Shown here in pieces: positions 9,601 through 18,100 of a DNA stretch of 21,667 nucleotides; position 1 is the stretch's first letter, and each line of letters opens with the position of its first letter. The stretch spans positions 1 to 21,667 of the forward strand of contig JAQBPZ010000398.1 in NCBI GenBank assembly GCA_028287225.1. Reading direction: 5' to 3'. Source of the stretch: Gemmatimonadota bacterium. GTDB taxonomy: Bacteria > Gemmatimonadota > Gemmatimonadetes > Gemmatimonadales > Gemmatimonadaceae. The notes beneath the pieces were generated by a model. It was not told the origin of the DNA, did not search any database, and saw only the letters and a list, made by a program, of their open reading frames with translations. The translations under genes and the position numbers were made by a program.

Positions 9601-9947
9601 CCGCCCTCGCGGCGGTCAACGAGATGGACCGCCGGATGCTCGACGTCGAGCTCCAGCTCCTCTCGCACTCCGACCTGAACAGCGACGACAAGTACTACGT
9701 GGAGCCGTACAAGCTGTACCTGCGGCTCGTGTGGCTCTCGGGCGAAGTGGGCGGCGGGGCGGGCGACGTGGCCGGCGGGGCCGACCATCGCCCCACCAAT
9801 GCCTCGATGCAGGTGCTCGCGGAGATCGAGCGCGATCTGGCGCGCGCGAAACGCGACTTCGCCACGCTCATGCAGCAGCATCTGCAGGCGTACAACCGCG
9901 CGATGCCGGGCACCGTGGGGCCGCTCTCGGCGGGCATGATTCCCTAG
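6618..9947 (+). CDS. Exported Asp-box (BNR/sortilin-like) beta-propeller protein 1
   Basis: Product of 1109 residues with an N-terminal signal peptide (cleavage near AAGAQ, about residue 30). At least ten Asp-box-like motifs (S/T-x-D-x-G-x-x-W/F) are spaced through residues 80-755, for example at 81, 136, 245, 295, 341, 579, 645 and 746. These indicate one or two beta-propellers of the BNR/VPS10 (sortilin-like) type. STYGRGVFIMKDI (780-792) closes the propeller. A beta-sandwich-like segment (about 825-870, VRIEILDSTGVVVRTI) and a helical tail follow. Proteins of this kind are often labelled glycosyl hydrolase, but I see no catalytic set that proves it; binding or scaffolding is equally possible. 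It is a diverged paralogue of the protein at 10271 and carries an extra linker of about 50 residues (about 428-478). The 74-bp leader is pyrimidine-rich and lacks a Shine-Dalgarno. Confidence 0.88.
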   Translation: MKRLSHPVALASLALAITLTTTAPRAAGAQDSARARPVVPNPLRFQFMGPASGGRVSAIVGAPGNAKVWYLGNASGGIFRSRDSGMTFQPVFDKQPVQAIGALAISQSDPSQVWAGTGEAWTIRDADIMGDGVYFSADSGTTWRNMGLRESGRIGRIIVHPTDPRIVFVCALGRVTGPQEERGVYRTTDGGAHWTRVLHVDRNTGCSGLSIDAQHPEVLFAGMWQVEMHTYAMYSGGPSSGIYVSRDSGTTWSHVVHPGLPASPVGKIDVAVAPSDSRRVYALIQTPNQGSLWRSDDGGVTWSVSNWTRALIGRAGYYIRLGVSPANADEVLVANSSFFRSNDGGRVFKEVRWGGDNHDIWYDPTNANRIGLTNDADARLSLDHGKNWKSATLPNSQMYHVAVDQETPYWIYTNRQDNGTMRGPSTYPEGDPNAGPGAAGRTRRDSIERADSITMVRRTALAAAGLKDTTVRDSVDVEGGYGPGTSTSSVWDHGLGGCESGFTLPDVTDTNIVWASCYGNTVTRYDHRTKLARSVSPWAHTLDSPPNESKYRCHWTPPLAIDPFDHNTVYYGCQVIFATRDAGQSWKVISPDLSTQDSSRIVSSGGIVGDNLGQFYGEVVFAIAPSEIRRGLIWAGTNDGKIWNTRNGGTSWTDVTRNSGFPTWGTIRKIEPSRFDPATAYAVVDAHMMDDRKPYLFKTTDYGASWHSVVGDLPSAHPLDYVLSMAENPNRRGMLFAGTGHAFYYSMDDGAHWTPYNEGLPAAPVSWIVVPKRWHDVVVSTYGRGVFIMKDITALERKDEVVAGAPAHLFAPRPGYRQLRGGRAEITFSLAAASATPVRIEILDSTGVVVRTIKTPTRAGINRAVWDLREDAPKRPLLRTVAPDNPHIWEEPRFLARDARGVTHWGIQAPQTTGPVALPGHYSVRLTSGSSTATQPLEIVRASELKTSAADLAASTAAQRRIRDNLNTVVDLVNRIEVMRKQLEDQRVASAGTPAALAAVNEMDRRMLDVELQLLSHSDLNSDDKYYVEPYKLYLRLVWLSGEVGGGAGDVAGGADHRPTNASMQVLAEIERDLARAKRDFATLMQQHLQAYNRAMPGTVGPLSAGMIP

Positions 9948-9969
9948 CGCGCTCGCGGTCGGATCACGA

Positions 9970-10006
9970 CAGGAGCCGGCGCCGCAGTCCGCGGCGCCGG
10001 CTCCTG
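9970..10006 (+). terminator. Strong GC-rich hairpin, probable terminator or mRNA end
   Basis: A perfect 16-bp stem (9970-9985 with 9991-10006) and a 5-nt loop (AGTCC) begin 22 bp after the propeller 1 stop codon. There is no T-tract on either side, so it is not a textbook intrinsic terminator. It may instead act as an mRNA-stabilising stem or a terminator of the tract-less kind seen in GC-rich bacteria. Confidence 0.6.
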
Positions 10007-10060
10007 CCGCATCCTGTTCCGGATACAATATACGAATCGTCCCGATCCGCCCCTCGCGGG

Positions 10061-10089
10061 TTGCGGACGGGGCGGAAGTTGGATAAGGT
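10061..10089 (+). promoter_or_regulatory. Weak candidate promoter for propeller 2
   Basis: TTGCGG (10061-10066), 17 bp, TAAGGT (10084-10089). Each hexamer matches only three consensus positions. It is supported mainly by position after the hairpin and by the unusual AT content. Confidence 0.25.
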
Positions 10090-10256
10090 ATCCAGCCCGG
10101 ACCACTCCTGACGACTCGGCCACCCCGGCCGCCCCCTCCCCCCGTGGACCGGGGGCGCCCGTTCCCCTTCCGGCGGCCGCAGCGACCAGGCGCGCCTCCC
10201 GACACCCGTCGCTCCCGCGCTCCGCCGGTGCTCCGGCGAGTGCTCCCTCCCGTCCC

Positions 10257-10260
10257 GAGG
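10257..10260 (+). promoter_or_regulatory. Possible Shine-Dalgarno of propeller 2
   Basis: GAGG, 10 nt before the ATG at 10271. The spacing is long but usable, and it supports this start. Confidence 0.4.
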
Positions 10261-10270
10261 ACACCACCGA

Positions 10271-13200
10271 ATGTCGCGTGCCCGTTCGCTCGCCGCAGTC
10301 TGTTCGCTCGCCGCCGCTGCCGGTGCCCTCGGCGCCCAGCAGCCGCCGCGCGCCGCCGCGCCCCCGGATACCGACGCTCGCAAGAGCATCGCGTGGCGAT
10401 CCGTCGGGCCGACCACCCAGGCGGGGCGCATCTCCGTGGTCGTCGGAGTCCCGGGCAACCGTGACGTCTACTATGTCGCCGGCGCGAACGGCGGCATCAT
10501 CAAGACGGTCAACGGCGGCGTCACCTTCAAGCCGATCTTCGATCGCCAGCAGATCGGCTCCATCGGAGCCATCGCCATCGCGGCGAGCGACCCGAACGTC
10601 CTCTACGTCGGCAGTGGCGAGGGGAACCCGCGCAACAATGCGTCGATCGGCGACGGCATGTACAAGTCGGTCGACGCCGGCGAGCACTGGACACACATCG
10701 GGCTGGAGAAGACCGAGAAGATCGCCCGCATCGTCATCGACTCGCGCGACCCGAACGTGGTGTACGCGTGCGCGCTCGGCCGGGAATGGGGACCCGCCGA
10801 GCAGCGCGGCGTCTTCAAGACCACCGACGGCGGCCGGAGCTGGGCGAAGGTCCTGTACGTCGACGCCACCACCTCCTGCTCCGATATCGCCGCCGATCCG
10901 ACGAACGCGAACATCGTGTATGCCGGCATGTATACCTATCGCCGGCAGGCGTGGCATCTCGAGTCCGGCGGCGGCAACACGGCGCTCTGGAAGACCGTCG
11001 ACGGCGGCGCGCACTGGGAGCGGCTCTCCGGAAAGGACCGCAACCGTGGACTGCCCACCACCGAGATGGACCGGGTCGGCGTGGCCGTCGCGCCGAGCGA
11101 TCCGAGCGTGGTGTACATGATCACCGAGACGAAGACCGAGGGCGAGCTGTGGCGCTCCGACGACGGGGGTGAGCGGTGGCGCATGGTGAGCCGCGACCCG
11201 AACATCAACTTCCGCCCCTTCTACTACGCGGACATCCGGGTCGATCCCCAGAACCCGAACCGGCTCTTCGCGCTCTCCGGCTCGCTCTACCTGTCGGAAG
11301 ACGGCGGCGCGAACTTCAAGACGGTCGGACGCGACGTGCACGGCGACCATCAGGCGATGTGGATCGACCCCACCAATGGCCGCTACATCCTGAGCGGCTC
11401 CGACGGCGGCTGGCAGGTGAGCTACGACGGGGCGCGGAACTTCGAGGTCGTGAACACCTTTCCGTTCACGCAGTTCTACCACATCAACTACGACATGCAG
11501 ACCCCGTACATGGTGTGCGGCGGTCTGCAGGACAACGGCAACTGGTGCGGCCCCAGCCGCACGGCCTCCTCGCAGGGGATCCGCCGCAGCGACTGGTTCA
11601 CCGTGTCGTCCGGCGACGGATTCTTCACCGTCCCGGTGATCGACAAGCCCTGGCTCGTCTACTCGGATGCCCAGGGTGGCATGCTCAACGTCACGGACAC
11701 CCGGACCGGTACGCAGAAGCCGATCTATCCGTATCCCAATCGCGTCGGGTCGGTCGGCGATGCGATGATCTCGCACAAGTACCGCTTCAACTGGAACTCC
11801 CCGATCGCGCTCTCGCCGCTCAACCCGGGGATCGTCTACTTCGGCGGCAACGTCCTGTTCCGCTCGTCCGACTACGGCATGTCGTGGAAGGTCATCTCCC
11901 CGGATCTCACCACCAACGATCCAGCGAAGCAGCAGTCGTCCGGCGGCCCGATCGTCGTCGACAACACCGCGGCGGAGTTCCACTCCACGCTGCTCACCAT
12001 CGCGCCGTCGCCGCTCGACTCCAGCGTGATCTGGACCGGCTCGGACGACGGCAACGTGCAGGTCACCCGTGACGGCGGCCGGACCTGGGCGAACGTCTTC
12101 GTCAACGTGCCCGGCCTCAAGCCGAATGCGTGGATCCCGACCGTCGAGGCCTCGCGCTACGACGTCGGCACCGCGTACGTCGCCGCCGATCATCATCAGG
12201 ACGACGACTACACCCCGTATGTCTACATGACCACGGACTTCGGGCGGACGTGGCGCCGGATCACGGGTGACCTGCCGGCCAGCGCCGCCTGGGTCCACGT
12301 GGTGCGCGAGGATCCGAAGAACCGGAACCTGCTCTACGTGGGCACCGAGATGGGAGTCTGGGCCTCGTGGGACCGCGGCGCGCACTGGCGCTCCCTGCGC
12401 GGCGACCTCCCGGTCACGCCCGTCCGCGACATCCAGGTGCATCCGCGGGAGAATGACCTGCTGGTCGCGACGCACGGGCGCGGGCTCTACATCCTCGACG
12501 ACATCACGCACCTCCAGCAGGCACCCGCCGCCGACGCCGCCGACGTCACGCTGTTCGACATCCGGCCGGCGGTGCGGTGGAACATGTGGCGGCGCGACGG
12601 CAATCTCGGCCAGAAGAAGTGGGCCGGAGAGAACCCTCCCGAGGGTGCCCTGATCACCTACTACCTCGGCACCCGTCCTCCGGGCGAGGTCAATCTCACG
12701 ATCACCGACCAGCAGGGACGGGTGGTGCGGCGGATGCGCCGAGTCGCGGACGATGCCGGAGTGAACCGGGTCGCGTGGGACCTGCAGATGGACGCGCCGG
12801 CCGGCAGCGCGCCGGAGCGCGCGCCGCGCGGTGGGGGAGGCGCGGACTCCACGCCCGCGGATACGTCGCTCGCCGCCCTGCGGCTGGCTCGCGCCGCCGC
12901 GCAGGCCGTCGCCCAGGAGGAGAACGAGTTCGCCCCCTTCGCCGGCGGTCGGTTCGTGGTCCCCGGTACCTACACCGCCACGCTCAGCGTTGGTGGCAGG
13001 ACATACTCCAAGCCGGTCCAGGTCCAGCTGGATCCGCGCTCCGACATGACGGCCGCGCAGGTGGTCGCGCAGGCCGATGCCGCGACACGGATGCAGGAGC
13101 TGACCGAGCATACCATGCGCATCATCGCAACCACGAACAACGTCCATCAGCAGCTCACCCGCCTGCAGGAACAGCTGCGCGGCCCATCGACGCGCGACGA

Positions 13201-13573
13201 GGCCGGCAATGCCGTGCCGGCCGCGAGCCGGGTGCCCGCTGCGACGCCGCAGCTGCTGGGCAACGTGGCGGCGGCCATCAGCGAGCTGCGACACTTCCGC
13301 GACTCGGTGCTCGTCCGGCCGCTGCCGCGGCTCGGGTACCGCCAGTATCCCCGCCTGCGGGAGGAGGTGCAGACGATCACCAACATGGTTGCGCGGCCAC
13401 TGATGCCCCCGACCGCGGGCGAGACGCTCCGCATGCAGGAGCTGCGTGGCGAGGTGGATCAGGCGCAGGCGCGCCTCGACGCTATCCTGCAGGGGCGCGT
13501 CGCGGCGATCAACGCCGCACTCGCGGGTGCGCCGCACATCGTCACGACCACCTCGCGTCCCCTGATCCCGTGA
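10271..13573 (+). CDS. Exported Asp-box (BNR/sortilin-like) beta-propeller protein 2
   Basis: Product of 1100 residues. Signal peptide at about 1-22 (AAVCSLAAAAGALGAQ). Nine clear Asp-boxes begin near residues 133, 184, 242, 296, 342, 532, 599, 654 and 699, again a beta-propeller of the BNR/VPS10 type. THGRGLYILDDI (734-745) corresponds to the closing motif of propeller 1. Then come a beta-sandwich-like part with VNLTITDQQGRVVRRM (807-822), a low-complexity Gly/Pro/Ala linker (about 843-865), and a helical C-terminal region rich in Gln and Arg. The two paralogues align along most of their length and share blocks such as SWKVISPDL and the ending IP. The gene precedes the amidohydrolase by 8 bp, so the two are very probably translated from one mRNA. 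Molecular function is not determined: a binding surface, protease accessory protein or hydrolase are all open. Confidence 0.88.
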   Translation: MSRARSLAAVCSLAAAAGALGAQQPPRAAAPPDTDARKSIAWRSVGPTTQAGRISVVVGVPGNRDVYYVAGANGGIIKTVNGGVTFKPIFDRQQIGSIGAIAIAASDPNVLYVGSGEGNPRNNASIGDGMYKSVDAGEHWTHIGLEKTEKIARIVIDSRDPNVVYACALGREWGPAEQRGVFKTTDGGRSWAKVLYVDATTSCSDIAADPTNANIVYAGMYTYRRQAWHLESGGGNTALWKTVDGGAHWERLSGKDRNRGLPTTEMDRVGVAVAPSDPSVVYMITETKTEGELWRSDDGGERWRMVSRDPNINFRPFYYADIRVDPQNPNRLFALSGSLYLSEDGGANFKTVGRDVHGDHQAMWIDPTNGRYILSGSDGGWQVSYDGARNFEVVNTFPFTQFYHINYDMQTPYMVCGGLQDNGNWCGPSRTASSQGIRRSDWFTVSSGDGFFTVPVIDKPWLVYSDAQGGMLNVTDTRTGTQKPIYPYPNRVGSVGDAMISHKYRFNWNSPIALSPLNPGIVYFGGNVLFRSSDYGMSWKVISPDLTTNDPAKQQSSGGPIVVDNTAAEFHSTLLTIAPSPLDSSVIWTGSDDGNVQVTRDGGRTWANVFVNVPGLKPNAWIPTVEASRYDVGTAYVAADHHQDDDYTPYVYMTTDFGRTWRRITGDLPASAAWVHVVREDPKNRNLLYVGTEMGVWASWDRGAHWRSLRGDLPVTPVRDIQVHPRENDLLVATHGRGLYILDDITHLQQAPAADAADVTLFDIRPAVRWNMWRRDGNLGQKKWAGENPPEGALITYYLGTRPPGEVNLTITDQQGRVVRRMRRVADDAGVNRVAWDLQMDAPAGSAPERAPRGGGGADSTPADTSLAALRLARAAAQAVAQEENEFAPFAGGRFVVPGTYTATLSVGGRTYSKPVQVQLDPRSDMTAAQVVAQADAATRMQELTEHTMRIIATTNNVHQQLTRLQEQLRGPSTRDEAGNAVPAASRVPAATPQLLGNVAAAISELRHFRDSVLVRPLPRLGYRQYPRLREEVQTITNMVARPLMPPTAGETLRMQELRGEVDQAQARLDAILQGRVAAINAALAGAPHIVTTTSRPLIP

Positions 13574-13581
13574 GCCCCCGG

Positions 13582-15162
13582 ATGACTGCATCCTTCCTCG
13601 GCACGGCCGGCATGCTGCCGGCGCGCGCTCCACACGCCCGCCGCGCCCTCGTGGGCGCCCTCCTGTGCGCCGCGCTGCTTCCATGCGGCGCGCGCGCCCA
13701 GACCATCCAGGGGGTGACCAGCGGCACGCGCGTGCCGCGGCTGGCCATCCGGAACGCGACCATCATCGACGGAAACGGCGTCCCCGCCTCGGGGCCGGCC
13801 GACATCCTCATCGAGCACGACCGGATCGCGCAGGTCGTCTTCCTGGACCCGGTGGCGGTGCGCGCGGGCCGCGCCTCGCGGCCGAAGGCCGACGTCGAGA
13901 TCGACGCCACCGGCAAGTTCGTGCTGCCGGGCCTCATCAACGCGCACGCGCACCTGCAGAACGAGCGGGCGCACGTGCCGCAGCCGTACGACTATACCCT
14001 CAAGCTCTGGCTCGCCAGCGGCATCACGACCGTCCGCGAGGTCGGCACCGATTCCACCGAGCGCGTCATGGCCCTTCGCGACGAGGCGGCGGCCGGCCGC
14101 CTCGCATCGCCGAGGATCCTGGTGTACGCGCGGTTCTCGAACGCACCGGAGCCGCACACCGCGGCCGAGGCCCGCGCGCGCGTGCGCGCGATCAAGGCGA
14201 TGGGTGCGGACGGCATCAAGATCCTTGGCGTGGAGCGCGACGTGATGGCCGCGACGCTCGACGAGGCGCACAAGCTCGGCCTCCGGGTCGCGCATCACGC
14301 CGGCGTGGAAGAGACCAACGCGTGGGACGATGCGCGCTTCGGCACGACGAGCATCGAGCACTGGTACGGCATCCCCGACGCCGCGATCCTCGACGGCCGG
14401 CAGCACTTTCCCGCGGCATACAACTACCGCAACGAGACCGACCGCTTCCGCTGGGCCGGCCACCTCTGGCGAGAGGCCGACAGCGCGCGGCTCACCGCGG
14501 TGCTGGACACCCTCATCGCGGCCAAGGTCGCGTGGGTGCCCACGCTGGACATCTACGAGGCCTCGCGAGACCTGCAGCGGGCGCAGGGACAGCCCTGGTT
14601 CGCGGACTACCTGCATCCGACCCTCGAGGACTACTTCCGCCCCGATCCCGCCAACCACGGCTCCTACTTCCTCGGCTGGACCTCGTCGGACGAGACCTAC
14701 TGGAAGGAGAACTACCGGATCTGGATGAATGCGCTCCGCACCTTCGAGCGCCGCGGCGGGGTGATCGGCGTCGGCGATGACGCCGGCTTCATCTATCAGA
14801 TGTACGGGTTCGGCCTGATCCGCGAGCTGGAGCTGCAGCAGGAGGCCGGCTTCGAGCCGCTCGCCGTCATCCGTCACGCCACCGGCAACAACGCCCGCAT
14901 CCTGGGCCGCGAGGCCGACCTTGGCCGGGTCCGCGCGGGCTACCTCGCCGACCTGATCATCGTGAACGGCAACCCGCTCGAGAACCTCAAGGTGCTGTAT
15001 CCCACCGGCACCGACGAGATCCGGAACGGCCGGGTCGTGCGGGGCGGGGGGGTGGAGTGGACCATCCGCGACGGCATTCCCTATCACGCGCCATCGCTGC
15101 TGGCGCAGGTCAAGGAGATGGTCGCCAGGGCGCGCGCGGAGCGGAAGGTGCGGACTCCGTAG
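13582..15162 (+). CDS. Exported metal-dependent amidohydrolase, imidazolonepropionase-like
   Basis: Product of 526 residues with a signal peptide (RRALVGALLCAALLPCGARAQ, cleavage about residue 44). The amidohydrolase superfamily pattern is present: metal ligands HAH (His122, His124) after GLIN, Lys213 in DGIKILG as a candidate carboxylated lysine, His238/His239 in VAHHAG, His260 in SIEHWYG, and Asp399/Asp400 in VGDDAG. It ends with the usual R-A-G-Y-x-A-D-L segment. Such enzymes hydrolyse C-N or related bonds; exported ones include dipeptidases and prolidase-like enzymes, which would suit a peptide-processing locus, but substrate cannot be read from sequence. The ATG at 13582 is 8 bp after the previous stop; an ATG at 13612 would give a shorter, equally plausible signal peptide. 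Neither has a clear Shine-Dalgarno. It converges with the kinase gene, 24 bp apart. Confidence 0.9.
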   Translation: MTASFLGTAGMLPARAPHARRALVGALLCAALLPCGARAQTIQGVTSGTRVPRLAIRNATIIDGNGVPASGPADILIEHDRIAQVVFLDPVAVRAGRASRPKADVEIDATGKFVLPGLINAHAHLQNERAHVPQPYDYTLKLWLASGITTVREVGTDSTERVMALRDEAAAGRLASPRILVYARFSNAPEPHTAAEARARVRAIKAMGADGIKILGVERDVMAATLDEAHKLGLRVAHHAGVEETNAWDDARFGTTSIEHWYGIPDAAILDGRQHFPAAYNYRNETDRFRWAGHLWREADSARLTAVLDTLIAAKVAWVPTLDIYEASRDLQRAQGQPWFADYLHPTLEDYFRPDPANHGSYFLGWTSSDETYWKENYRIWMNALRTFERRGGVIGVGDDAGFIYQMYGFGLIRELELQQEAGFEPLAVIRHATGNNARILGREADLGRVRAGYLADLIIVNGNPLENLKVLYPTGTDEIRNGRVVRGGGVEWTIRDGIPYHAPSLLAQVKEMVARARAERKVRTP

Positions 15163-15186
15163 GCACCCGATCGCAGGGATGGCGCG

Positions 15187-18100
15187 CTATCCGCCGACCC
15201 GCTGCAACGTCACCGTGAACGTGCTCCCCTTCCCGACCTCCGACGTCACGGTCACGTCGCCGCCCATCGCGCGGGCGGCTTCGCGGCTGATCGCCAGGCC
15301 GAGCCCGGTGCCCACCGAGGTGCGCGTGAAGCCCGAGTCCACCTGGAAGAAGGGCTCGAACACGCGCTCGATCAGCTCCCCGGGAATGCCGATGCCGGTG
15401 TCGCGCACGCGCAGTCGCACGATGCCGTCGGCCGCCTCGCACGCCACGTTCACCTGGCCGCCTTCCGGGGTGAACTTGGCGGCGTTCGAGAGGAGGTTGG
15501 TGAGGATGCCGATCAGCTGATCCACGTCGGCGCGGACCCGCAGGCCGGGCATCGGACGCTCGAAGTCGAAGCGGATCCCCTTGTTCCGGATCTGCGGCGC
15601 CACCGCCGATTCCACCGCATCCACCACGTCGCCCACGACGATGTCGCGCACGTGGAGCTCGAGCTTGCCCGCCTCGATGCGCGACATGTCCAGCAGGTCG
15701 TTCAGCACGTTGAGCAGCCGGAGCTGGTTCTGCTTGATGCGCCGCAGCGCCTCGCGCTGCTGCTCCGTGATCGGACCCTGGAGCTCCATCTCCATGGTGT
15801 CCACCCAGCCGATGCTCGCGTGCACCGGCTGGCGGGTCTCGTGGCTCACCTTCGCCAGCAGGTCGCTCTTGGCCTGGTTCGCGCGCTCGGCATCGTCGCG
15901 CGCATCGCGCTCGGCGTCGAGCAGCCGCGCGCGCTCCATGGCCTGCGCGCAGTGGCGGCCGAGCGCGTCCAGGAGGGCCTGCTCGCGCGGCGCGAACTCC
16001 CGCGCGCCGCTGAAGCCGAGGGCGATGGCGCCGATGGTCCGCCCCGCGTGCAGCAGGGGGACGGCCGCCCACGCGTCGGCGCCCATCCGGCCGGTGTCGC
16101 CCGCGATGCCGGGATACTCCCGGGTCATGGCCGCCCGGTCGCCGAGGCAGACGATCTCGCCGCGGCGCACGGCATCGGCCACCGGCATCGCCGCGTCCAG
16201 CGGCACCGTCTGGAAGCCGCGGAGCGTGTCGTCCGGGATGCCTTCGCGCCGCACGAGCTCCAGCGCATCGCGCGACTCGTTCATGAGGTACACCGCCCCC
16301 GACTGCGCCGACAGCGCGTCCAGCCCGTGCGAGAGCGTCGTGGCCGCCACCTCGCTCACGGTGATGGTCCGCGCGAACGACGCCGTGATCTCCTGCAGCC
16401 GCCGCGTCAGCTCCGCGGCGTGCTCGGCCTCGTCGCGCGCGCTGCGCTCCGCGGCGAACAGGCGCGCGCGCTCGAGCACGAGCGCCGCCCGGTCGGCCAG
16501 CTCCTGCACCAGCGCGATGTCGCCGGCGTCGTAGGCGCGTTCCTCACCTTCGCGGGCAAGGTACGCGGTGCCCACGACCTGCCCGTCGGTGCGCAGCGCG
16601 ACGCCGAGCAGCGCGCAGATGTCGGAGACGTCCACGACATCGCGATCTGCCGGCGACATGGCATCCCGCTGCTGCCGCAGCTCGTTGCCCGCCAGGTGGA
16701 CGTACGCGCCCGGCACGAGGAGCCGGCTCGTGAGCCCCTCCGTCACCCGGTAGCGGACCGCCCGCGCCACGGCGTCGATCGTTCGCTCCGTCGGGGCGCT
16801 CCGGTGGCGCGTCGCGACGACGCCCAGCGTGCCCTCGTGGCGGTCCAGCAGGCGCACCACGCAGGAGTCGCCCACGCGCCGCATCAGGATCTCGGCCAGC
16901 GCCTCCGACACCTGCACCGGATCGGTGGCCACCTCGGCGAATGCGCGGGCGGCGTCGGCCACCGCCCGCAGCCGTTCGGCGCCCAGCGCCACGTCGCGGC
17001 GCGCCTGCCGCTCGGCGTCGAACAGCCGCGCGTTGTCGAGGGCCAGCGCCGCGCGGCGTCCGAGCTCGGTGGCGATGGCCAGGTCGCTGGCGTCGAACGA
17101 CCGGCGATGCTCCGGACCGTGCAGCACCAGCGTGATGGCGCCGAGGATGTTCCCGCGGGCCACGAGGGGGATGGCCATCCCCGAATACATGTCCAGCGCG
17201 ATGAGCCGCGCCAGGTGGGTCGCGTCCGCGGCGATCTTCGGCAGGTTCTCCGGGTCGAACGCCGCGGCCGACATCAGCTCCGGCTCACCCGTGCGGATGG
17301 CGCGCGGGTACCCGGACGGCGCATCGGCGGGCAGCGGATACAGGCGCTCCGTCTCCGCGGCGTACTCCGCCGTCTTGCCGTCGCGGCTGCGGGTGGCCAC
17401 GTGCTCGCACCGCCCGTCCTCGCGCACCAGGGTGATCATCGCCCCATCGGCGAGCTGGTCGACGGCGAGCCGCGCCAGCGTGTCCAGCGTGGCCTCCTCA
17501 TCCAGCGTCTCGGTGAGCGCGGCGCTCGCCTGCACCAGGAAGTGGTGCCCCTCGTCACGGCGGACCATGCGGTCCACCTCGTTCACGAAGCCCACCCACT
17601 CGCGCACCGACCCGTCGGCGCCCAGCACCGGCCCGCCGCGGGCGCGGTACCAGCGGTAGCTCCCGTCCCGCAGGCGGATGCGGTACTGGACCTCGTAGTT
17701 GGAGCGTGTCGCCAGCGCCGTGCTGAAGATCGTCTCCACGCTGCCGGCATCCAGCGGGTGGATCGCCTCCATCCACCGCTGGCCCGCGACCTCCTCCACG
17801 CTCTGCCCCGTGATCTCGCGCCAGGCGGGAATGTCCGTCACCTGCCCCTCGGCGTCGGCGGTCCAGACGATCTGCGCCGACGCCTCCACCAGCGTGTGAT
17901 AGCGTGCCTCGCTCTGGCGCAGCGTCTCGAGCTGCCGGCGCCGCTCGGTGACGTCGCGCGCGAAGAGCAGCATGGAGCCGTCGTCCACCGGCACCACGCG
18001 GCTCTCCATCCACTCGCCCGTCTCGGGCAGCAGCTCCTCGAACTCGATGATGCGCCGCTCCGTGACCGCGCGGCGCAACTCCAGCTCGAACCGGCTGCCG

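Larger units (their letters stand above)
9948..10270. other. 323-bp intergenic region between the two propeller genes
   Basis: It holds, in order, a 16-bp perfect hairpin (9970-10006), an AT-rich patch (GGATACAATATACG, 10021-10034), a weak promoter-like pair (10061-10089) overlapping the small inverted repeat GGATA-AGG-TATCC (10081-10093), then about 160 bp of C-rich leader with no gene I can support. Confidence 0.75.

Noticed and set aside
6333..10205. Minus-strand open frame of 1290 codons opposite propeller 1
   Set aside because: Longer than the real gene but low-complexity, without a recognisable motif, and it also runs into the peptidase gene and the intergenic hairpin. The plus strand has a signal peptide and repeated Asp-boxes.
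12577..13581. N-terminal extension of the amidohydrolase frame into propeller 2
   Set aside because: Codons before 13582 overlap the propeller gene out of frame and translate to low-complexity Arg/Ala/Gly sequence; the amidohydrolase has its own signal peptide.
9944..13684. Minus-strand open frame of 1246 codons opposite propeller 2
   Set aside because: Same composition artefact; overlaps the real gene and both flanking gene boundaries.
15163..15186. Terminator between the convergent amidohydrolase and kinase genes
   Set aside because: The 24-bp gap has no inverted repeat of useful length.
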